Origin: Didymodactylos carnosus
Lineage: Eukaryota; Rotifera; Eurotatoria; Philodinida; Philodinidae
NCBI GenBank assembly: GCA_905250885.1
Contig: CAJNOQ010001455.1
Location: 1-31,411, forward strand
Length of the DNA: 31,411 bases
Reading direction: 5' to 3'
Part shown: positions 22,851 through 31,411 of the stretch, piece after piece
Layout: the number at the start of each line of letters is the position of its first letter
How positions within the stretch are numbered: the stretch's first letter is position 1
Notes under the pieces: generated by a model
The model's database searches: none
The model's input: only the letters and a program-made list of their open reading frames with translations
Told to the model about the DNA's origin: nothing
Program-made: the position numbers and the translations under genes

Positions 22851-23265
22851 ATGAATGATCAAACGGAAATGACAGGTACATTAAATATAAATTTCTTTTT
22901 ATCATAAAATTGACTAGATGAACCACGTGTCTAGACATAATAGTCTTTTCATTCTCATTATGTTAATATCTGCAGCTACTTTATTCCAAAAATATTATAT
23001 GTTATCTGATATGTGTTAAAATAAAATAAAATTATCTGATTTATTTTCAGCTAAATGCTCCTGTTGTTTATCAAGACTTGCAGGAAAACATATTCAATTT
23101 GCCATACGTAGTCAACCATTCACTTCAACAACAACTCAAAATGCCAATCGACCATGTACAAAATGTTATGCACATATGATAAATGTTGTCAAGGCAAAAA
23201 TGAGTTCAAGGTCATCTTCATTGTCTTCCGATAGCGATATTTTTATTAATCAAGACGAGATATAA
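22851..23265 (+). CDS. Small cysteine-pair protein of unknown function (79 aa)
   Basis: Exon 22851-22875 (eight codons plus one base) joins exon 23051-23265 across a 175-base intron with donor ACAG|GTACAT and acceptor TTATTTTCAG, phase 1, giving 79 residues. The second exon reads without a stop and has clear coding character: CSCC at 11-14, CTKC at 44-47, a basic middle (KHIQFAIRSQ), and a Ser/acidic tail (residues 60-79, SSRSSSLSSDSD...). The two Cys clusters could bind one zinc ion. No signal peptide or membrane segment is visible, so a nuclear or cytosolic protein is likely. I do not recognise the family. The first exon is short and rests on its in-phase donor and the TATA site at 22782; an alternative upstream exon cannot be excluded. 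AATAAA at 23346-23351 follows. Confidence 0.55.
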
Positions 23266-23345
23266 TAGTGTTATACAACAGCATTTGTTAACTCAATTTA
23301 ACATACAAGAAATACGCAGTTTCAAATGTTTTTGTTTTTTCCCCG

Positions 23346-23351
23346 AATAAA
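23346..23351 (+). terminator. Candidate poly(A) signal of the 79-residue gene
   Basis: AATAAA occurs 81 bases after the stop at 23263-23265, at the expected distance for a short 3' leader-out region in a compact gene. Confidence 0.45.
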
Positions 23352-24343
23352 TAATTCTAAAACTCTCGTTTTTTCCGTAATTTCCGTCAAAATCTCCGTC
23401 GTATCGATATACTGTTAAACATTAACGAAACTTATGTGAGCTAGTAGAGGTTGATAAACTGATAATAACTTTAATCATCATTGGATTCACATGTTTAATC
23501 AGTAATTGGAAGCAATTCAATGTGTCTACTTTCATCCAAATTTCATTGACGAAAGATCTTATAAGACTTACCGCTAGATATCCAGAAGATGACACACATA
23601 GAAAGAGAGGGCCTGTGTTGTTGAAAATACAAGCTATTCTTTTGAGTGCAGTTCTCAGAAATTAGTAGAAAATCTTCCGGTATAAAAAAACTGCGTATGT
23701 CCAATTATTGTATTATTTTTTATGTATGATAAATACCTACAAAGATAATGTTTGTCATGACTTTCAGTATTACCAAAAAGTATCTTATGCATCAGTAGGA
23801 TTTAAAAATTAGTAAACGATGGAATTCTAGTTGAGAACTACTCATACATGGCATCAAACATCTCAAAATCTTTACGATTCACTCATATATAAACAAAATA
23901 TCTGCCATTTTTGAACGTCACATATGCGCCGTTTCAATGATGCATTTTACAATGTCGCGACGCCATCATCGATCATAACAGAATAGAATTTTATTTTGCA
24001 TTTATCTTTTGTAGTAAAAATTGCAGAAAACTATTCACGCTTAAAACGAAACTTTTCTAGTATCACCTCAGTTTATTTCTTTTGAGCTCATTTTAAACTA
24101 AAAAAAGAGAAATTTTAATAATGCGAAATAGGTGTCCTACATAGTCGATACTTAACAGATTGATCAAAAAAAGTAAACAGAATGTCTTAAACTCTTATCT
24201 GATTGATTGGTTCCTCGATGCTTTTGTTTGCACACAAAAGCATTTATTTATATTCTTGAGTTTTATTAAAGTGTATGAAATGTGCCAATTACTTCACTGT
24301 GGTGAAAATTCGAATTTATAGTGTAGTATAACATCTGTTAATA

Positions 24344-25077
24344 CAGGGTGTTGAAAAGTTGAAAAAAACCTTTAATAATTCCGTTATTTCTTAATCAAAT
24401 TGATTCAGCATTGTTTCTTTGTTTGATATCGAAACGTTCCAAGTTTTATTCTATATATTTCGAAATTTTGTTCACACTTGAAAAAATATTTGAAATAATT
24501 TTCAGTGTTAAAATAAAGTAGATGACGTCTCTTTCACATAACAAAATAATTCTTTGCTTTCCTTTAGAAACGATTGAAAGACATGTAATTCTTCAGCGAT
24601 GATTGTTGCATGCCAGCAGCATGAAAAGCGAAAAAAAAATAATAAACAAAATTTTCGGATAAAGGTAACAAATAAAAGAAAAAACAGCTAGTGTAATTTT
24701 ATACGGAGAAGATAGATCTACAAACCGAACTAGTTCAGAAGTCTGTCGAGAGTTGTACCAGGCTACTACAGAAGTTGAAACTCATGGGTTATTCCAGTAA
24801 AGAGAAATCGATGAAACTTTAAGTTAGACAAAACATTTGAATATGTGGCATTATAGAGCAAGCCGTTCTTCAAAACAAGATGTAACACGAGTCTGACAAA
24901 AATTCTGTTCAACTACGGTGAGTTCAACAGTCTTAATGCACTCTTATAAGTGCTTATACGAAAAACATGTGTTTTGGGTTTTATTGGTTTCTTTGTCAAA
25001 CAAAGAAACAATGCTAAAGTTTGATTAAGAAATGACAGGCTTATTAAAGGTTTTTTTTCGCCTTTTTGGACGTCCTG
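24344..25077 (+). mobile_element. Decayed Tc1/mariner-like element (734 bp) flanked by TA
   Basis: The ends are imperfect inverted repeats of about 85 bases. The left CAGGGTGTTGAAAAG...AAACCTTTAATAA...CATTGTTTCTTTGTTT is mirrored by the right end, finishing ...GGACGTCCTG. TA dinucleotides lie directly outside both ends (24342-24343 and 25078-25079), as expected for the IS630-Tc1-mariner group. Inside, a 39-codon plus-strand frame (24681-24797, then a stop) contains ILYGEDRSTNRTSSEV, resembling the N-terminal DNA-binding helices of such transposases. The rest of the transposase is missing or shattered by stops, so the copy is inactive. The transposase similarity is recalled from family pattern, not from a search. 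Confidence 0.7.
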
Positions 25078-25261
25078 TAATGGCTAAACTAATAGTTGGA
25101 GAAAATTAGTGATCAAAAAGACTGGAGTTTAAATTTGTCCTATGAACACAGCAAATATGAGTGTTATTTTTGTGCCATTTGCAGTGAACAGCAAAGCCTC
25201 ACCCTCACAAAAAAGAGATTTTGAAAACTAAAATCTAATATCAGATTTCTCCAAATCAACC

Positions 25262-25426
25262 TTAAATATCTTTTCTTATCTTTACCTGAGAAGCTTCTGC
25301 TTGAGAAGTACAGTCAGAATAAACTAAAGGCTGTTCAATATAATCTTCTGCTGCAAGTCTTATAAAATTACGAACTTGTTTAGGTCTTTTGGAAGGCGTC
25401 CTAAATAAGATTTGACTTTTCTTCAT
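25262..25426 (-). CDS. Doubtful short ORF or exon (54 codons), unknown
   Basis: On the minus strand an ATG at 25426 opens a frame to TAA at 25262. Its composition is more protein-like than the surrounding DNA, with TPSKRPKQVRNFIRLAAEDY and a Gln/Ala/Ser end. It contains an in-frame acceptor-like TTATTTAG and a donor-like CAG|GTAAAG, so the segment from about 25398 to 25288 could be an internal exon or a fragment of a copied gene beside the transposon remnant. No neighbouring exon with matching phase was found. It may be a pseudogene fragment. Confidence 0.25.
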   Translation of the reverse strand: MKKSQILFRTPSKRPKQVRNFIRLAAEDYIEQPLVYSDCTSQAEASQVKIRKDI

Positions 25427-25548
25427 GTACTAGTTGTAGTTGGTTGGCTTCTTGGAACTTCTGCTAGAGTTGATATATTTAATGCTGTTTTGTAGTGCCA
25501 TCAGCATCTTATGAGAAATTGTTATCAGAATTTTGGGATATAGAAACA

Positions 25549-25589
25549 TGATTTTTCTTCATTCTATAAAGAATGGAGAAAATCACGTT
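25549..25589. repeat. Short hairpin around ATTCTATAAAGAAT
   Basis: ATGATTTTTCTTCATTCT and the following AGAATGGAGAAAATCACG pair as an imperfect stem with a small AT loop. The function is unknown; it could be a small foldback remnant. Confidence 0.4.
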
Positions 25590-25731
25590 TTTTTCTAGAA
25601 ACAGAATCCAACTTTTTTTCTAAAATTATTCGTCTTTTTACTATGTCAAGCATGTATGTATCCATCACTTTTGCTAAAAACTGTATGAAACTATATAATT
25701 TGTTAAGACGATAATATCATTTTGGATCTAC

Positions 25732-25769
25732 AACTTTCCTATACATTCTAACCTTTCCTATACATTCTA
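25732..25769. repeat. Tandem duplication of a 19-base unit
   Basis: AACTTTCCTATACATTCTA (25732-25750) is followed directly by ACCTTTCCTATACATTCTA (25751-25769), with one base different. This is a simple local duplication. Confidence 0.85.
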
Positions 25770-27908
25770 AGATGTATCTCTCAAATAAAGTGTATGAATT
25801 TGTGATCATAAAAAATATTTTAGAAAATTTCAAAACATTGATATGATGTCGGAACAGAATTAACAAAATTTTTTTGAAAAATACGTCTAGTATCAGACAT
25901 TTTTCTCCACGGTAGTATATAGCTAAACGCTGGTATTTTCATCAGATGTAGTACTATTAAAATGGGACGCATACAAGCGTTAAGTTTCGAAATGTATACA
26001 TTTCGAGCACAAAACTCATTGTAACATTGTTAAAAGGTAAAAACAGCCTTAAGTAAAATGCATTTTCTGAAAGTATAACAGATGCTAATAATAAAAAAAA
26101 TAATAACAGGTATATAAAATAGTGGATTAAAATCAGTTTTTCAAGTTTTGTCGAACAGTATATTTTTTGTCCAGATATCAATAATCAACCGTGAAGAAAG
26201 TTTTATACAGTTTTGGGGAAAATACTGATTTTTCATTAACTTTCAACGTTCATGATAAACGTCGTATGTATTCTTCATTGATCAATATAAACCTTGGACT
26301 ATATCATTGGTAAAAAAATTTCGAGATGCTGAATCTTTATCTTTAAAGAAATTCTTGTTGAGAGTTGAACCAGATTTTTTTTTCCTCACCTTGTCAGATA
26401 CTAAAACTGAAAATGTGCGTCACATTCGTAAGCAGGATAAAAACTGATTTTTTTAATAAAAAAACGTTTTAACAAATCAGATAATCTCTGACCATCCCTA
26501 GTATTATGTACTTTTCCTCTTACTGTCACATAGTGCTTCTTGAATCTTATCTTCAACCAAAAGAATTTAGTGTAAAAATGTAAATGCGTTGTCTAAGTTA
26601 TTTATTAATTTTACATAGCTTAGTATTATATGAACATCACACTATCTGACGGAAAATCTAATTCATTTTTAGTTGATTTGAGAATTGTGACTTCAAAACA
26701 AAAAGCAATTTTTTCTGTTTTTATCGTTTTGCGTGTTCTGCCCGTATTTTCATACTAAATTCTTTGTCTTCTTTTACCATATTGCATTTTATTGCACTAT
26801 GAGAATATTTTGAAATGAATTTATATTAGAAGTATGCCACAAATGAACAGAGCAATAACTATTCTGTTTTATTCCCAAACTTTTAATCAAAACAAAGCCA
26901 AAAGTGCTTTCTTGATAGTCTTTTTTTTTTATAAAGGGCATATCAGTTATGTTCCTTAAATTTTAAGAATTATTTCACGTTTCCAGCTGCGGTATGGTAT
27001 TGTGCAAAGCATTGCATCTCTTTCTAGAAGTTTTTTTTCAAATGACATTGAAGAAAAACCTTAAAAATTGAAAAATATTGAATATTATTTTTACTTCACA
27101 TAAAAATGTTAGTATTTGTTTCTACGCGAAACCGTTTTAGATAGGCCTAACATTATCTTTCCTATTCCGTGCACCATATTTGATAATGTTTATTTCAGTT
27201 CGAACACTTTGTTAAAACGAGAGTACTTTATTGATTGAATTGAGGCCATATCGGAGATAACTAAGTCAAACCGAAAATTTTCTGAATGTATTTTCACTTT
27301 TCTTAGTCTAGAAACGAATTAGAAGAAATTAATCGTGTTGTTTGAATAAAATACACAAATGTGACGATTACTCATGAAAAATATACTTTGAGTACGTCTG
27401 ATAAATCAGATGAAAGTAAATCCGAGAAGTTGATTCAGATACGGAAATGGAATAATATCATCATAAAAATGAATGGTACTGAAGTTCACATGAGTCATAT
27501 CAAACAACAACTGAGAAGCCAATTGATTTAAGCATTAATATATGTACTTATGAAAACGTAGAAAAGACGAAATTGTCCACCTATTTACAAGTGAGACAAA
27601 TTTAAACTAAGACAAAAAAACCTTGAAAATTTGTAAATTATTTTCAGATTCTTGTTCAAGCCTTATTGTAGAACGCTTTGTGTACAGGATACTTTTTCGT
27701 ATTTGTGCGATTTTTTTCTTTTTTTATCCCGTAAACGTATGTATAATTCTTTTGTTTTTTTAATCCTAAATTTACTATATTTAGGTTAGCGTTAATAAAC
27801 TTGATGAGTTTTCTTCCTCTGAATTGAATATTTATTATCGCTTTTAGATGTAGAAAGTGCTCAATTTTGTACATACTTTTTCTTCGTTTTTGTCTTCCAT
27901 TTATTAAT

Positions 27909-30900
27909 ATGTCGTCGTCCATTGATCAACAATCAATTATTCCGAAAAATAATCTTTATATCAGACATAATGATAATAAATTAAATACCGGTTTATCAAC
28001 ATCGACGATTAGTTCTTCATCAACGAGTAGTTCAAGTGATGATGAATATTTTCATGATGCATCAGAAATACCTGAATCACTCTTGTAACTATTCAGTTTT
28101 CCCTAATAGAATTTGTTGTTTTAACATGTTTTCACTTTTTAGAACATGTACACAATCGTCGATCTCTAAAGAGAATATACACAAAAATATGGTATACTTT
28201 TTGCATTGCTCTGATATATTAATGTCAATGTTCTTCTGTTTAGGAACAACAACCGTGTACAATAACATTAAATCAAACACAAGTAAATGATTTACAGAGA
28301 CGTGATAAACTAAATTTTTTACGTTTACAAAGCGAAAATGATGATCTATCTTATAGCCAAATGCTTAAATTATTTCAACAAACAAATGCATTAAATTCTG
28401 TTTATTCATCATCATCTCTTGATACATCAACGCCAGGAAGATACAATGGACAAACAGAACAGCAACAATCTATCACAAGAAAATATCCACCAGATTTACT
28501 GAAAGATCACATCTCGAGTAGTGATCAAAAACGGAAAAAGAGACAAGTGAGTTAGATCTTATTTATATCGGAAGAAAATTCACATTTATTTAAATGTAAT
28601 ATTTTAGTTTTAAGCCTCCTCAACTGTAATTTAATACTTGCTTATTTTAGGCCCCGTCAGCATCCGCACAAAATGGTAGTTCATTGTCGGAGTCCTACAA
28701 CATGTCACACACTAAAATATGTTCAACCAATGTTGAATCTAGCACTCGCAATAACAGCGACCTGTCATTGAATTTTTCTCCACGTTCTTCAACTCTAATA
28801 AATACGCATAATCTACTGATCGATAAGCAGCATCCACAGCAACAAGAAAATAATTGTTGTCCAAATTGTTACGCCTCTTTACCTTCTCCACATTCGCAAC
28901 AAACATCAAGATATAATAACTATGCGACTTTTACGAATCATGCTTCTTCACTTTCGTCCCCAACTGACACTGTATCAGGCATCTTTTTACCACATTTAGT
29001 TTTAAATAATATTCATCAGAGTAATAATTTACCATTACAACAACAACATTCATTACCTGTTTCACCATCGGATTGCACAGCATTACCTTATTCGAATAGA
29101 AATTATGGAGGAGCATCAGCTTTAGAATCAAGGAAATTAACGTCTATTACTCCAGCAGTTAGTTTGGATACAATCGATTTTATTACAAACCTTGATGAAC
29201 TAACGTCTGATAGTCGTACATCGAACGATGATGAAATAATGAAACAACCAATTGCCAGAATCTCAGATTATGGAAAATATGTAACACCTCAAGAGGCTGT
29301 GCCAGAAGAATTTATTAATCCAATGACAATGCAAATACTAAGAACAGTTAATGCAAATGCTAAGTATGTGTACAAAATTGAATTTGAAGAATAGTAAACA
29401 TTATTTTGTTTCTTTTTATTTAAAAGTCCTATTAGCTGCAGTACAAACATGAATAATTCACTTAGAAGAACTTCAATACCAAACGATTATCACAATCATC
29501 ATCGCAGTTCTATTTCTTCTTCTATCGTAAACAATGAAACAAGTTCTAGTAAAGTAAGTAATGACGAACTCGATTCACTATCGACATCATCTGACGGAAG
29601 TACAAAATCCAGTCACGCAGCAGCTGCATCAACATCAATAACCAAAGCACCACCAAAAGCAGTCAAAAGTTTATTCAAAGGAAGTAAAAACCAATTATCA
29701 AAACTTGTCAATAAAAAATGGCCAGAGATGCATACAAAAGGAAAGAAAGGTGTGTAGGTAATGCGTTTATGTAGAGCAGTGGCAAAGTAAAAAGTACATA
29801 CGTTTTGACACAGTCGCAGAATACTTCTAAAACTATTATTTGATCAATTTTTTTACACATTTAGGTAATGGTGAAAGTGAACACGAAGAATATGAGAATG
29901 AAATTGATGAGGATAAAGATGTGATATTAAATGAGAGCGACGTTAAATGCAAGTCATCAAGAGATCTGAGAGGTCAAACGGTATTTGATAAAACACAATT
30001 GTTACAAACAATAGTTACAGCGCATAACGGTCCAATTTGGTGTATACGTTTTTCTCCGGACGGTCGTTTACTCGGTACGGATAAATAATAGTAGAAGTAT
30101 TAACTTCAATCACTGAGACACTTGGCTATGAGTTTTTGAATGGGCAAATTTTTACTTTCAGTTTTCTTTTTATCTAGCAACTGGTGGACAAGATAGTTTA
30201 TTGAAAGTATGGATGTTTAAACAAACACATACACATTTCGACCAATATTCTAATACTATGACAGATTCAAAATCAAAAGAAGCACAAACATCAGATACAT
30301 TAGCTCAACTTTTTCATGAATTTGACCTGAATAATCGTACAATGACAACTGAGTCAAGTATAAATTCCATATCAGCCTCGAATGAAAATCAAGCACCATT
30401 ATATTCGAAACCATTTTGTGAATTAATTGGTCATCAAGCTGCTGTTCTTGATATTGCCTGGTCAAAATCATATTTTATGTTATCGTCATCAATGGATAAA
30501 ACTGTTCGACTCTGGCATTTAAGTCGAAAAGAATGTCTGTGTTTTTTTCGTCATATCGATTTTGTATCGGCAATTGCTTTTCACCCAAGGGATGATCGGT
30601 ATTTTGTCAGTGCATCTTTAGATGGTAAGAAGCATTACAATATCTGATAGTACTGATAAACTGTTTTCTCGTTTTATTAGGACATGTTCGTCTATGGCAT
30701 ATACCAGATAAGAAAGTGATTTATTGGAATCAAATACAAGCACAAACAAATTCAACATCAGCAACGAATGGAAACTTGATAACAGCAATTAATTTCTGTG
30801 ACGATGGGAAGAAAGTGATCGTTGGAACATTCGATGGTCGGTTTATAGTATACACTGATTCGTTAGTGTATGATACAGTGATGAATATTGCCGATAAAAG

Positions 30901-31411
30901 TAATCGATCGAGAAAGAAACGACGAAAACCAAGAAAAATCACTGGTATAGAAGTGATGAATTTAAACACGTCTAAAGTATGTTTCTCATTGTATATCTCT
31001 TATCATACAGTGGAAAAAAAGATTACAGAAATTGTTTATCTGTTTAATATTTTAGAAATATTCTTAAAAAACTCTTATCTATATTTAGATATTAATTACA
31101 TCAAATGATTCTCGTATACGTCTATATAATATCAAAACGAAAGAAATTGAAAGAAAATATCGTGGTTATTCGAACAATTCTAGCCAAATCCGCGCATCGT
31201 TTAGTCACGACGATCGTTATATCATCAGGTAAGAAAAAATAATCTTAAATTCTAACACTTTTTGATGTTACTATGTATTTTATAGTGGAAGTGAAGATAG
31301 TTGGTTCTATATATGGCGAACAGTACCTATGAATGAGACTTCAATAAATAAGAAATATTCAAAATTCACAAAAAAACAACATCATCGATTTGACTGTGAA
31401 CGAATAAGAGG
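27909..31411 (+). CDS. WDR44: WDR44-like Rab11-binding WD-repeat protein (5' and central part; continues past window)
   Basis: Exons 27909-28084, 28143-28191, 28244-28546, 28651-29363, 29442-29749, 29865-30074, 30178-30624, 30681-30976, 31089-31228 and 31286-31411+ join in frame to at least 922 residues, already about human WDR44 length. WDR44 links Rab11 endosomes and tubules to the ER. Seen here: an acidic FFAT-like motif DDEYFHDASE (44-53) where WDR44 binds VAP proteins; a disordered Ser/Gln-rich middle; the conserved PEEFINPMTMQILR segment before a basic stretch; then WD repeats, beginning LLQTIVTAHNGPIWCIRFSP (562 on), ELIGHQAAVLDIAWSKSYFM (668 on), HIDFVSAIAFHPRDDRYF (709 on), then two or more. 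SSSMDKTVRLWH and DGHVRLWHIPDKK are near-identical to the animal family. Introns are 52-115 bases. Exon 2 is a predicted 49-base microexon that repairs the phase. The ATG at 27909 is the first in-frame one. The final repeats lie beyond the window. Confidence 0.92.

Larger units (their letters stand above)
23266..27908. other. Intergenic region with a Tc1/mariner remnant
   Basis: About 4.6 kb without a well-supported gene. It contains the TA-flanked element at 24344-25077, a doubtful 54-codon minus-strand frame at 25262-25426, a hairpin near 25549-25589 and a 19-base tandem duplication at 25732-25769. The remainder is AT-rich with no exon-like segment. Open frames of 74 and 88 codons on the minus strand (25957-26181, 27656-27922) look like chance. 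Confidence 0.55.

Noticed and set aside
25957-26181. 74-codon hydrophobic minus-strand frame
   Set aside because: Hydrophobicity follows from T-rich sequence; no domain or splice structure.
27656-27922. 88-codon minus-strand frame overlapping the WDR44 start
   Set aside because: Lys/Asn-rich composition from AT-rich flank, antisense to the WDR44 start; no supporting feature.
1-31411. tRNA, rRNA and CRISPR signatures
   Set aside because: I looked for cloverleaf arms, conserved rRNA segments and regularly spaced repeats by eye and saw none.

Overview
The window is AT-rich animal DNA. Its multi-exon genes have short GT-AG introns, mostly 50 to 115 bases, and their proteins are rich in Asn, Ser, Gln and Thr. 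These traits, together with a recognisable animal WDR44 gene, a membrane cyclase-fold protein and a Ly6/quiver-type protein, fit a small invertebrate. I lean towards a rotifer, possibly a bdelloid, but only with moderate confidence, because no single diagnostic sequence is present. There is no sign of prokaryotic genes, rRNA, tRNA or CRISPR.

Layout. Bases 1-7098 hold no supportable gene, only a hairpin near 3200-3271, a TATA-led donor site near 4551-4609 and an old foldback element at about 5190-5546. A seven-exon plus-strand gene (7099-18215) follows. All its exon phases agree and give a 1799-residue protein. It has the 6TM-C1-6TM-C2 layout of membrane adenylyl cyclases, but both cyclase domains are degenerate and the Ser/Thr-rich tail is about 777 residues long. 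Its 3.2 kb third-exon-side intron (9235-12480) carries a foldback transposon and a degenerate CATTAA-rich repeat field. Downstream lie a GC-rich repeat patch (about 18452-18897) and a 149-bp hAT-like MITE with 8-bp target duplications (20524-20672).

A divergent pair sits at 21599-23265. On the minus strand is a four-exon gene for a secreted, probably GPI-anchored, ten-cysteine Ly6/uPAR protein. On the plus strand is a two-exon gene for a 79-residue Cys-rich protein I do not recognise. A Tc1/mariner-like remnant flanked by TA lies at 24344-25077, followed by a doubtful short minus-strand ORF.

The right end (27909 to the window edge) is the 5' and central part of a WDR44 (Rab11-binding WD-repeat) orthologue. 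Ten exons could be assembled, including a 49-base microexon, an N-terminal FFAT-like motif and at least five WD repeats. The gene continues beyond the window.

The genes do not look functionally linked. The most unusual item is the degenerate cyclase-like receptor-sized membrane protein. None of the exon models has been checked against transcripts.
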